Shown here: piece by piece, positions 26,032-34,420 of the stretch | Numbering within the stretch: the first letter of the stretch is position 1 | Layout: every line of letters starts with the position of its first letter | Assembly (NCBI GenBank): GCA_964601515.1 | Contig: CAZRNU010000019.1 | Location: 1 to 34,420 of the forward strand | DNA: 34,420 bases | DNA from: PWND01 sp964601515 | GTDB taxonomy: Bacteria > Bacteroidota > Bacteroidia > Bacteroidales > UBA7960 | Direction: 5' to 3' | Program-made: the position numbers and the translations under genes | The notes under the pieces: model-generated | The model's database searches: none | What the model was told of the DNA's origin: nothing | Seen by the model: only the letters and a program-made list of their open reading frames with translations

Positions 26032-29000
26032 TTATTTTAGAATAATGATTCTATTTTGTTTTGTAAAAAGAATACTGTTTCTATCTAAACTGCTAGCAGA
26101 AGTTTGAATAAAATATACTCCATTAGAAAGACTTCTGGCAGAGTTTAACTCTAAGGTATGTGTGCCTTTAGAATAGAATTGATTGTCAATTTTTTCAACC
26201 ATGACACCTTTTTCATCGTTAATTCTAAAGGAAACATAGCAATCTTCCGTTAAACTCAACTCTATGCTAAATTTTCCTTTACTTGGGTTTGGATAAACCT
26301 TAGTAGAATTATTTAACAAAGCAAACAAATCGTCTGTTAAAGGAGAATTAAGATCGTGAGTGGTAACATCAACTAATTCATGATTAATGTTTGCAGCATG
26401 TGCAAAGCTCCAACTTGCATTCTTTAGATCAACATTGTTGATGCTAAACAAGTTAATCAAACCTTCCTCAAAAGGAGTTAGTTCAAGATTGTATAACACA
26501 CCCCTAATTTTATTATCAATTACATTAATCGCTAATGTAAAATTGTTTACTAAAGAATTAATTTCAGACATAGATACGTCATTACTTTCGAGTTCAAATT
26601 GCAATGCAGCAATAGTACCATCGCTTCTAAAACTGATTATTCCATTTTCATCAATATAGATATCAGCGGTTTCAGACTCTATGTCAGAATTTTCATCTTT
26701 AGCTCCACCAAGAATAAGATTAACTAAAGCAGTTAGATCGGCCACATTAACACTTCCATCTCCATTGACATCAGCATTTTCCATAATAAATCCACCCGGT
26801 GTGCTTCCATTTAAATGGCTAACCATCCAAACAACATCACCAACATTTACAACTCCATCATCATTTACATCTCCCAGAACGCCACCAACATGTTCTATTG
26901 AAATATTATCTACAGAAAATGCAGCTCCATCATTTCCCAAATACCTGAACGCAAATTGAACATTACTTTGACCTGCATAAGAAGATAGGTTTATTGTAGC
27001 TTCCAACCAAGTCCAGTTCACGTCTGTGGAAATAAACTGCGGATGATCTGTCATTTGCCAAATCTGAGTCCATGCACCTCCATTTAGTCTTACATGTAAA
27101 GAAAGTGCGCAATTTGGTTGAACAACTGACCAGTGGTAACTTCCATTAAAATGGAATTTCATTTCAGGATTTTTACCTGTAAAGTTAAATACAGGGGTAA
27201 TTAGCCATTCATCCTGAGCTGAGGCAACCCAAGAACACCTGTAAAAATGAGATCCGCTAACAGGATTAATTGGAGTAGTTCCAACAGTAAATGTAGTTAT
27301 CGGAGCCCATGTTGTTGAAGAACTAGATTGTACTGACCAGCAAGCTCCAGATCCACCGTCGAAATTCTCAGCATAAGGGAAAGTTGCAATAGCACCGCAT
27401 TGTGTTGTTGCATTTGCGGTTACCCCATTAGAATATGTATTCGAACCATCATAAGACCAGGCTTTATAGTAATAAGTTGTGTTTGGGTTTAAGCCAGTGT
27501 GATTATGTGTTGTGCCACCTGCCCTGTAAATTACAGTGCCGCCACCTGAAATAGTTTGTCCAACAGAATATGCACCGGTTGGGTTGCCAAAAGTATTTGT
27601 GGTGTTAACAGCAATCATTACATTATTATTAGCAGCATTTTTTGTCCATGAAAGGTTTATTTGACTATCTGAAACAGCATTTGCAGCAACAGCAGTTGGA
27701 TTTAAGACGCCTCCAACTTCTTCTCCAGTAATTGAAATATCATCGATATCCCAGTAATAACCCCATGTTCCTTGATATTTAAACCTGAATTTAACATTTG
27801 ACTGACCGGCTACAGCAGTAATCACCTGATCAAAAGTGGCTGGATTTGCAGTTGTTGTCCACTGTTGAATTTGAACCCAAGTTGAACCACCATTTATACT
27901 ATAAGACAAAGTGCCTGATGAACCTGTATAAGATCTGAAGTAATGTTTAAATGTAAGTCTGACATTATTATAGTTAGATAAATTTAATGTAGGTGTAATT
28001 AAGTCAGCATTCTGAGTATTACCGCTACCATATCCGTCGCTGTTAAGGTAAGCATAGTTTCCTGTGCTTCCGGTCAAACCATTAGCGTGAGTTCCAAACT
28101 GCCAAACTTGTCCGTTTCCTTGATTGTCAACAATCTGCCAGCAATTTGGTAAACTAGTTGATGCATTAAAGTTTTCAGTAAATGGTAATGTTGATACATT
28201 ACAATCCATAAAAGTGGCTGTAACTGTTTTATTGCCATTCATTAGAAGGTTGGCAGGGTTAGTTGTTCCGGTTAGTCCACCGGACCACCCTGAAAAATTC
28301 CATCCTGCATCCGGAACTGCCTGTAATACTGCAGTTGAATTTTCAGCAAGATTCAATGTGCCTGTATATGGAGCTCCATTAACCAGAACGGATCCATTGC
28401 CGCTTGTATTTACTGTTAATGTAAATATGTCATAAACAGTAATATAATCTGCTTTAACTCTTTCATAGGTTCCGTTAACAAGAAGGCTTACAGTTTTTAG
28501 ACCCGGAGTTGTATATGTAACAACGTGAGGGCCTTGTCCTGTTGCTGTTGCAGGGGTTGCTCCGGCTCCAAAATTCCAAGACCATGATGTGAAAGTGCCC
28601 CCACCTGATGCGTCGGTAAATGTAACAGTCTGATTTTTTAGAATTTCTGTTGGAGTAGCATTGAAGTTTGCATAAGGACCTGCAGAAGTAACGTCAAGTT
28701 CAATGATATAAGGAACTTTATTATAAGCAGTAACAACTAGCTTTACTTTGTCACCAACGTTTAAACCTGAGCTAATAGGAATACTAATATTTCCACCTGA
28801 GCAAATTGCTGTTCCTATACGAACACCATCTTTTGTGATAGTACCTCTAGCGCCCGCAACATTGCAAGATACGTCGAAGAATTCAGGGCCAAACATAATC
28901 ACAGGATTATGACTAATAGTCATGTTTTGAGGGGTATCTGTTCTAACCATCATTGCAGCATCACCAAACAACGTCCAAGTTTTAATTGTTTCCTGAGTAC

Positions 29001-30723
29001 TTGTGTTTGAATATGCATCAGACAACATTAGAATCATTCCGTTAAATGAAAGAGCTCCATAAGTAGTTCTTTTATTTGCAGCAGTTGTATTAGTTGAGTT
29101 TGCGTCACCTCCAGGGTTAGATGTGTAGTTATATCCACCTATTAAAAGGTCATTAAAATAATCCTGACCTGTCATTGGGGGTTGCCACGGCTGATTAATT
29201 GTTGAACCTAAGAATGCAACAGCACCACCACCCACTCTGTTTAGCCATGCTTCAGCAAAACATTCGCTTGTGTGATTAAATTTCCCAACAAGACAAGCAA
29301 CTGACCAAATAAAAGGAAGTTTGTTTCCATTGGTTAGAGCATTAACATGTGAATTGCTGTAACTTCCTACACTCCATCCTGTTTCGTAACCATGGTTACA
29401 ATAATTTAATACGCTTATACCGGCATTTATTCTGCTTGATATTTGTGTAGCAGTTGTGTTTGTTACGCCTGGAACTCCACCGTCGTATTCTTTATATACA
29501 GTAGTATAGTTGTATGAAAGCAGCTTGTCGCGAATTCTATCCATATGAACATAATCTGCTTCTCCACCGTGGTGTCCGCCACCTGCTCCTTCATTGCGAG
29601 CCATACCTACTGCATTTTTATACCAAGTACCCAAATCTGGAGTTTTTTCGTAATTTATAGCTTTATTAATATGTGTAGTAACATTAGCAGATGCTCTTGC
29701 CGCAAAACGTCCAATAATAATATCAGGATATAAGTCAGTACCAACAACACAACCCAACATTGGGTCTTTTGGAGCGGTTGTATTTCCAGATAAATTCTCA
29801 GTATCGCACTTAATATTATCCCAACCACCAACTAGCTGAACATAAAGAATGTTTGGGTTGTTGTTGTAAGCTGTTTGAATTGTGGTTTTTACATTTAAAC
29901 CATTTGTTACTTGTTGAGTATGAACAATATACCCGACTTCCTTTTTCCAAGTTATATAAGGTTGAATAACATCTACGTCTCTGGAAGTGTAAAGAACAAG
30001 AATTTCTCCAAATTGTCCTAATTCATTTGCATATCTAGTTTTGTCATAATTGATAAACATTGATTCATAAATTCCATTCATCATTGGGTCAACATATCCC
30101 GGAGTAATTGTAAGAGGGTTGGTTGATTTGCTGTAATCTTTAACCACTGATACGGTTAATGAGGTATAAACTCTTAATACATTTTGAACAGCATTATATC
30201 TGAATGGGTGTGCGTAAACATTAACACCTCTTACATCCCTTAAAACAAATGGTTCAGTACTGAAAGCAATTTCTGCAGGGTAAAAAGCATCTACCATTGA
30301 TTCAGGAGAAACAACATAAGGAATGCTCTGAGGATCCTGATCACGATAAATAATGCCTCTTGAAGGAATCATCGGATGGTCTAATTGAATATCAATGTAT
30401 TCTTCTCCAACAATTCTAACTGAAACGTCATAATCAGAACTTAAAATAACATTTGCATTAATAATTGGAAGCTCAGCATAGCCTGTCAACTCAGTTGTAG
30501 CTCCATGCCTAAAGCCAATTTCAGTATACTTAACACCGTTTTTTTCAACAATGTTGAGTTTGTAATCGTCAATAGTGAAAATAATTTTACTTTCATCGCT
30601 TCTTTCTTGATTGAATTTGGCACTGTAGGATTTTGTGCTTAAAATGTCCTGAACAGTTTGCCCAAATGATGCAGTAAAAACAAAGGCTATTACCGCAACA
30701 ATTAGTAGTAATCTTTTTTTCAT
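26032..30723 (-). CDS. Gingipain-type C25 cysteine protease with adhesin, dockerin and T9SS tail
   Basis: A 1563-residue secreted protease. Signal peptide 1-21 is followed by a propeptide-like region, then the C25 catalytic domain (about 235-625) with the His/Cys dyad His444 (NYCNHGYETG) and Cys477 (WSVACLVGKF), as in gingipains. Downstream: a PKD domain (about 684-763), an InlB-like repeat (about 762-840), a cleaved-adhesin/MAM-like domain (about 839-997), FN3 (about 1007-1106), a second adhesin-like domain (about 1108-1278), a dockerin at about 1283-1341 (loops DVNDDGVVNVGD and DVNGDGSVNVAD), a possible cohesin-like domain (about 1350-1455, IAALQFELES and IRGVLYNLELTP), and a T9SS type A tail at 1474-1563 (VYPNPSKGKF). 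It probably cleaves proteins at the surface or in the medium; specificity cannot be read. A perfect -7 box lies upstream. Confidence 0.9.
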   Translation of the reverse strand: MKKRLLLIVAVIAFVFTASFGQTVQDILSTKSYSAKFNQERSDESKIIFTIDDYKLNIVEKNGVKYTEIGFRHGATTELTGYAELPIINANVILSSDYDVSVRIVGEEYIDIQLDHPMIPSRGIIYRDQDPQSIPYVVSPESMVDAFYPAEIAFSTEPFVLRDVRGVNVYAHPFRYNAVQNVLRVYTSLTVSVVKDYSKSTNPLTITPGYVDPMMNGIYESMFINYDKTRYANELGQFGEILVLYTSRDVDVIQPYITWKKEVGYIVHTQQVTNGLNVKTTIQTAYNNNPNILYVQLVGGWDNIKCDTENLSGNTTAPKDPMLGCVVGTDLYPDIIIGRFAARASANVTTHINKAINYEKTPDLGTWYKNAVGMARNEGAGGGHHGGEADYVHMDRIRDKLLSYNYTTVYKEYDGGVPGVTNTTATQISSRINAGISVLNYCNHGYETGWSVGSYSNSHVNALTNGNKLPFIWSVACLVGKFNHTSECFAEAWLNRVGGGAVAFLGSTINQPWQPPMTGQDYFNDLLIGGYNYTSNPGGDANSTNTTAANKRTTYGALSFNGMILMLSDAYSNTSTQETIKTWTLFGDAAMMVRTDTPQNMTISHNPVIMFGPEFFDVSCNVAGARGTITKDGVRIGTAICSGGNISIPISSGLNVGDKVKLVVTAYNKVPYIIELDVTSAGPYANFNATPTEILKNQTVTFTDASGGGTFTSWSWNFGAGATPATATGQGPHVVTYTTPGLKTVSLLVNGTYERVKADYITVYDIFTLTVNTSGNGSVLVNGAPYTGTLNLAENSTAVLQAVPDAGWNFSGWSGGLTGTTNPANLLMNGNKTVTATFMDCNVSTLPFTENFNASTSLPNCWQIVDNQGNGQVWQFGTHANGLTGSTGNYAYLNSDGYGSGNTQNADLITPTLNLSNYNNVRLTFKHYFRSYTGSSGTLSYSINGGSTWVQIQQWTTTANPATFDQVITAVAGQSNVKFRFKYQGTWGYYWDIDDISITGEEVGGVLNPTAVAANAVSDSQINLSWTKNAANNNVMIAVNTTNTFGNPTGAYSVGQTISGGGTVIYRAGGTTHNHTGLNPNTTYYYKAWSYDGSNTYSNGVTANATTQCGAIATFPYAENFDGGSGACWSVQSSSSTTWAPITTFTVGTTPINPVSGSHFYRCSWVASAQDEWLITPVFNFTGKNPEMKFHFNGSYHWSVVQPNCALSLHVRLNGGAWTQIWQMTDHPQFISTDVNWTWLEATINLSSYAGQSNVQFAFRYLGNDGAAFSVDNISIEHVGGVLGDVNDDGVVNVGDVVWMVSHLNGSTPGGFIMENADVNGDGSVNVADLTALVNLILGGAKDENSDIESETADIYIDENGIISFRSDGTIAALQFELESNDVSMSEINSLVNNFTLAINVIDNKIRGVLYNLELTPFEEGLINLFSINNVDLKNASWSFAHAANINHELVDVTTHDLNSPLTDDLFALLNNSTKVYPNPSKGKFSIELSLTEDCYVSFRINDEKGVMVEKIDNQFYSKGTHTLELNSARSLSNGVYFIQTSASSLDRNSILFTKQNRIIILK

Positions 30724-30852
30724 AATGATTGGTTTTGGTTAATTTGATTTAATAATTGATTTGGTGTGGTTAATGCATTTTTGAGAATATATAATGGGTG
30801 TAATAATTTCAGTCATGAAACAAATAGGTAAACTATGATTAAAACTAATCGT

Positions 30853-30860
30853 CAAATGTA
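30853..30860 (-). promoter_or_regulatory. -7 box (TACATTTG) for the C25 protease gene
   Basis: The minus strand reads TACATTTG, a full match to TAnnTTTG, giving a predicted leader of about 123 bases before the ATG at 30723. The long leader leaves room for other start points or regulation. Confidence 0.45.
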
Positions 30861-30863
30861 AGA

Positions 30864-30881
30864 AATATTTTTAAAAATATT
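30864..30881. repeat. 18-base perfect palindrome next to the C25 promoter box
   Basis: AATATTTTTAAAAATATT is its own reverse complement and falls immediately upstream of the protease -7 box, in the -10 to -33 spacer. A regulator could bind here, but it is made only of A and T and may be chance. Confidence 0.25.
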
Positions 30882-31134
30882 CTCTTAATAGAAATGAATT
30901 GGGCTTTAATTAAAATGTGCTATTGGTTCTATTGATATTTGCTTTTTAAAGAGATAATCAAGCTTGCATTTTATGTTTTTTTAACTAATTTTTAGATTGC
31001 ACCTTTAGAAGAGTAAAGATTGCTTATGAATAAAAAAAACACCTGACATGAGTTAATTTTAATTATTTTTATAGTAAAAACTAACAAAAGGAAATTCCAA
31101 CCGTAACTTTTAACGATAAACCAAATCATTAGCT

Positions 31135-34100
31135 ATGAAAAAGCTTCTATATGGCGTGGTTTTATGCGCTGCACTATCGTTTTTTATCAACAATGCTGAT
31201 TCTTTAGCTCAAAATAATCTGTCTGTTGATACCTTAAAATACATTATCGACAATGTTGAAAAGTATTGTGAAAAGCCATGTGTTAAAGATACTGTAATCA
31301 TAAAGGCATATTTGGATTGGGGGGTGTTGGTGCAAAGAAATCATCCGGACTCGGCAATAGCAATTTTCAAAAAATCTCGGGAAATTATTGAAAATCTCTC
31401 TAAAACAGAAGATGCCTCTAACGATAAAATTATTCTATTCATTAAAGAATATGATGCTGATTTGCTTGAGAAAATAAGTTTTGTTTACGATGTTAGAGGT
31501 GATTATGCAAATGCGATTATGTATAATAAAGAAGCTTATTTGCTAAGGCTTGAATTAGGAAATCCGTTTTTTATTGCTGAAAATGTTTTTTCTTATGCTG
31601 CTATTCTTTATAACAAAGGTGATATGAAAGCATCGCTTGAGGAATATAAAAATTGTATTGATTTGTTTAATAAAGCCGATGATAAAGCCGGAATGTCAGA
31701 TGCGTATAATTCTGCGGGTTTTGTTTCTGAGAACTTGGGTTTATATCAGCAGGCATTCGAATATTATTTCAATTCTTTAAAAATTTCAATAGAAATAAAC
31801 GATAAAAAAGCGATAGCAAACAGATATAGCAATATTGGAGCTTTATACTATGTGCAGGGAAATATTCCTTTGGCATTAGATTATATTCAAAGAAGCTATA
31901 AAATAAATAATGAAATTGGGAATAAAAGAGGTGAAGTATGGTTGCTTAATAATCTTGCATACATCTATTCTGAGAGTGGAAATATTGCAAAAGCATTTGA
32001 GTATCATTATAAAAGCATGAATCTGGCAAAGGAAATTGATTTTATGCAAGCAGTTGCAAGATCCTATAATAATCTCGCATATTTATATAAAAATCAAGGG
32101 AATACCCCAAAAGCAATGGAATACAATCAGCTTAGCTTAAGCATAAAAGAAGAAATAAATGATATCAGAGGAACGGCGATTTCTCTAAATAATATCGGCC
32201 TTATATACAGCGATCAGGGAGACAACATTAAAGCATTGGATTATATTTTGAGAAGTTTGAATGTTTATGATAGAATTGGAGACAAAAAAAGACAGGCCGA
32301 AACATTAAATAACATTGGCGGTATATATTCTGAAAATGCAATGAAAGCTTCGGCTTATGCCGGATGGGAGTTTGTAGATTCTATTTTAAATCTTGCATTG
32401 TTTTACCATTTAAAAAGTCTTGAAATTAGAAAAGAAATAAATGATGTTAGAGGTATAGCCACTTCTTATCAAAACATTGGATTCGCAAATAATGCAATGG
32501 CTTCAAATCTTAAAACAAAATCCGATGATAATAATGCCTTACAGATTGCGAATCTTCTTGATGAATCTCTGAATAATTATAAAAAAAGCCTTGAAATACG
32601 ACAACAAGTAAATGATAAAAAAGGGTTAGCCGAGTCGAGCTATAGCGTAGGACAGCTTTATTTTCAGATGAACGACACAGTTCAATTTCGAAAATTTGCT
32701 TTGGAAAGTTATAAGCTAGCCGGAGAACTTAATTTTCCTCAGATTATTGAAAATGCTTCCTCTTTAATGACAATAAGATCCATTTTAAACAATGACCTTG
32801 ATTCCGCCGATATTTATGTGAAAAATGTTGTTGATATTAAGAACAATTCTCTCATGTTAAATTTTTCTATTTTGCCTGAAGCCGGAAAAGAAAAGTATTT
32901 TCAAAATATTGAGGAAAAGTATATGGATTTCTATTCATATGCTGTTTATAGAAAAACAACAAATCCTTCAATAACAGAAGAGGTTTACAACAATATTTTA
33001 AAAACAAAAGGATTGCTTTTAAGGTCATCAACTTCTATGAGAAATGCAATTCTTTCATCAGAAGATTCACTGCTAATTGACAATTATTACAATTGGATAC
33101 ATTTGAAAAAGCAAATCATCAATAAAATTTCCGAAGGTGATGATGTGATGGATCTTGTAGCGTCTGCAGAAGAATTGGAAAAAGAACTTGTGCAAAAATC
33201 TCAGATTTTTAATGATTATAACAAACAGCAAAGCATTACTTGGAAAACGATTAAAGAAGGACTAAAACCAAATGAAGCAGCTATTGAGTTTGTTCATTTT
33301 AAGTATAAAAACTATGAGAATGGTGATTTCTTAAACTTTACTGATCGTGTTATTTATTGCGCGCTTTTAATTACATCGGAAAGCAAGCATCCTGAAATGA
33401 TCGCTTTATTTGATGAAATTCAGCTAGAAAAATTATTATCACAAAAAAGTGGCAATAATTTGCAGTATGTTAATGCAGTTTATGGGACTAAAAATGATGT
33501 AAACATAGCCTTATACAATCTTATCTGGAAGCCAATTGAATCTTATTTGAACGGAGTAAAATCTGTTTACATCTCCCCTAGCGGTCTTTTACATAAAATT
33601 TCCTTTACAGCAATTGCAAAAGACAAGAGTGTTTTTCTTTGCGACTTGTATGATGTTAAAATCCAATCAAGTACTTCAAGATTAATTATTGAAGATAGCT
33701 TTGAACTAAATCGTAAAAGCATAACATCTGTTTTTGGTGGGATTAATTATAATAGGAATAATTCTGCAAGTGAAATTTGGAAATATTTGCATGGAACTAA
33801 ACTGGAAGCAGAAAGTATTGCTAAGTTGTTTTCTAGGAAGAAGTTAATGGCAAATATTTATTCAGGAGATATTCCGACAGAGAAAAAAATTAGAGAAATA
33901 GCTCCAACAAGCCATATTCTTCATATTGCAACACATGGGTTTTTCTATCCTGACCCAATCAAGCAATTTGAAGCTTTCGAGTCAAAAATTGAAACCGAAG
34001 AAATACTTTTTAGAGGAAGAAGCGCAAGCTCTGCTTATGGAATGTGGTTGTTTGTTAAAAATCCAAATCCTCTAATGAGGTCAGGTTTGATATTTTCAGG

Positions 34101-34420
34101 CGCTAATCATTACTGGATGGATAATAATGCTGAAATAGATAATGATGGAGTTCTTACTGCAGAAGAAGTAATTAATATTGATCTTAGAAGTGTTCAGCTT
34201 GTCGTACTTTCCGCCTGCGAAACCGGGCTGGGAGATGTTAAAGGCAGCGAGGGTGTTTACGGGCTTCAGCGTGCTTTCAAAATGGCCGGAGCTAAATATT
34301 TGATAATGAGCTTGTGGCAAGTGCCTGATAAGGAAACAGTTGAGTTTATGGAAATCTTTTACGCCAAACTCCTTGATTATAAAGATGTAAGAAAATCATT
34401 CAACGAAACCCAAAGGGAAA
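31135..34420 (+). CDS. Exported TPR-CHAT protein (3' end outside window)
   Basis: The frame runs from ATG 31135 to the right edge without a stop: 1095 visible residues. The N-terminus is a signal peptide (KKLLYGVVLCAALSFFINNA, then DSLAQN). Residues from about 75 to 520 are tandem tetratricopeptide repeats (units such as NNLAYIYSESGNIAKAFEYH and NNIGLIYSDQGDNIKALDYI). A helical linker follows, and from about 750 there is a CHAT domain, the caspase-like fold of clan CD, with the dyad His934 (ILHIATHGFF) and Cys1028 (VVLSACETGLGD), then EGVYGLQRAF and the family's MSLWQVPD. Both catalytic residues are intact, so it is probably an active protease. TPRs likely bind a partner. The signal peptide argues for a periplasmic or envelope role rather than the cytoplasmic defence roles known for some TPR-CHAT proteins. 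It is divergent from the C25 protease, another clan CD enzyme. Confidence 0.88.
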   Translation, partial: MKKLLYGVVLCAALSFFINNADSLAQNNLSVDTLKYIIDNVEKYCEKPCVKDTVIIKAYLDWGVLVQRNHPDSAIAIFKKSREIIENLSKTEDASNDKIILFIKEYDADLLEKISFVYDVRGDYANAIMYNKEAYLLRLELGNPFFIAENVFSYAAILYNKGDMKASLEEYKNCIDLFNKADDKAGMSDAYNSAGFVSENLGLYQQAFEYYFNSLKISIEINDKKAIANRYSNIGALYYVQGNIPLALDYIQRSYKINNEIGNKRGEVWLLNNLAYIYSESGNIAKAFEYHYKSMNLAKEIDFMQAVARSYNNLAYLYKNQGNTPKAMEYNQLSLSIKEEINDIRGTAISLNNIGLIYSDQGDNIKALDYILRSLNVYDRIGDKKRQAETLNNIGGIYSENAMKASAYAGWEFVDSILNLALFYHLKSLEIRKEINDVRGIATSYQNIGFANNAMASNLKTKSDDNNALQIANLLDESLNNYKKSLEIRQQVNDKKGLAESSYSVGQLYFQMNDTVQFRKFALESYKLAGELNFPQIIENASSLMTIRSILNNDLDSADIYVKNVVDIKNNSLMLNFSILPEAGKEKYFQNIEEKYMDFYSYAVYRKTTNPSITEEVYNNILKTKGLLLRSSTSMRNAILSSEDSLLIDNYYNWIHLKKQIINKISEGDDVMDLVASAEELEKELVQKSQIFNDYNKQQSITWKTIKEGLKPNEAAIEFVHFKYKNYENGDFLNFTDRVIYCALLITSESKHPEMIALFDEIQLEKLLSQKSGNNLQYVNAVYGTKNDVNIALYNLIWKPIESYLNGVKSVYISPSGLLHKISFTAIAKDKSVFLCDLYDVKIQSSTSRLIIEDSFELNRKSITSVFGGINYNRNNSASEIWKYLHGTKLEAESIAKLFSRKKLMANIYSGDIPTEKKIREIAPTSHILHIATHGFFYPDPIKQFEAFESKIETEEILFRGRSASSAYGMWLFVKNPNPLMRSGLIFSGANHYWMDNNAEIDNDGVLTAEEVINIDLRSVQLVVLSACETGLGDVKGSEGVYGLQRAFKMAGAKYLIMSLWQVPDKETVEFMEIFYAKLLDYKDVRKSFNETQRE

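Larger units (their letters stand above)
30724..31134. other. 411-base divergent intergenic region between the C25 and CHAT genes
   Basis: No gene is visible. The minus-strand -7 box at 30853-30860 serves the protease. For the rightward gene the best candidate is TAACTTTT at 31104-31111 (seven of eight), which would give a leader of about 17 bases. An 18-base AT-only palindrome lies at 30864-30881. Confidence 0.5.

Noticed and set aside
6768..30723. A true cellulosome or polysaccharide utilisation locus
   Set aside because: No glycoside hydrolase, SusC/SusD pair or carbohydrate-binding catalytic protein is present; the enzymes are proteases.
31135..34420. Type III-E CRISPR-associated TPR-CHAT protease (Csx29-like)
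   Set aside because: No gRAMP effector, cas genes or repeat array is in the window, and the protein has a signal peptide, which does not fit a cytoplasmic CRISPR partner.

Overview
The window looks like chromosomal DNA of a member of the Bacteroidota (Bacteroidetes). It is AT-rich. Four proteins end in a type IX secretion system (T9SS) type A sorting domain, with a YPNP/FPNP motif and a short C-terminal beta region ending in basic residues. Several genes carry the Bacteroidota -7 promoter box TAnnTTTG, and no start has an obvious Shine-Dalgarno sequence. I saw no tRNA, rRNA, CRISPR array, phage gene or insertion sequence.

Layout. Positions 1-6680 are mostly housekeeping and small genes: the 3' end of a T9SS cargo gene, an NAD-dependent epimerase, lnt (apolipoprotein N-acyltransferase) on the minus strand, a TetR regulator followed by a small lipoprotein gene, and a ruvB-queG operon on the minus strand. 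The lipoprotein and queG genes overlap tail to tail by 81 bases. Positions 6768-16666 hold two divergent paralogous giant genes. Both encode secreted beta-propeller-like proteins built of about seventeen 48-residue repeats, and both end in a dockerin-type double EF-hand instead of a T9SS tail. A kbl gene (glycine C-acetyltransferase) follows at 16765-17952.

Positions 17954-30723 carry three large secreted proteins on the minus strand, each with a signal peptide and a T9SS tail: a metzincin protease with an M12B-like zinc site, a 1620-residue fibre-like protein of MBG/YDG repeats with an N-terminal cohesin-like domain, and a gingipain-type C25 protease with adhesin modules, an internal dockerin and a possible cohesin-like domain. 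From 31135 a TPR-CHAT protein with a signal peptide runs off the right edge.

How they may work together (inference): the cohesin-like domain on the T9SS-anchored fibre, together with three closely related dockerins on neighbouring proteins, suggests a non-cellulosomal cell-surface assembly. In this model the dockerin-ended propellers, which lack their own T9SS tail, and the gingipain-like protease dock onto the anchored fibre. This cohesin/dockerin/protease cluster is the most promising candidate for an undescribed system here. The cohesin assignment is by eye and needs a profile or structure comparison.

Two apparent long reading frames begin at TTG. I moved their starts to downstream ATGs: ruvB at 6680, where the -7 box overlaps the TTG, and the second propeller gene at 11006, which restores a normal signal peptide.
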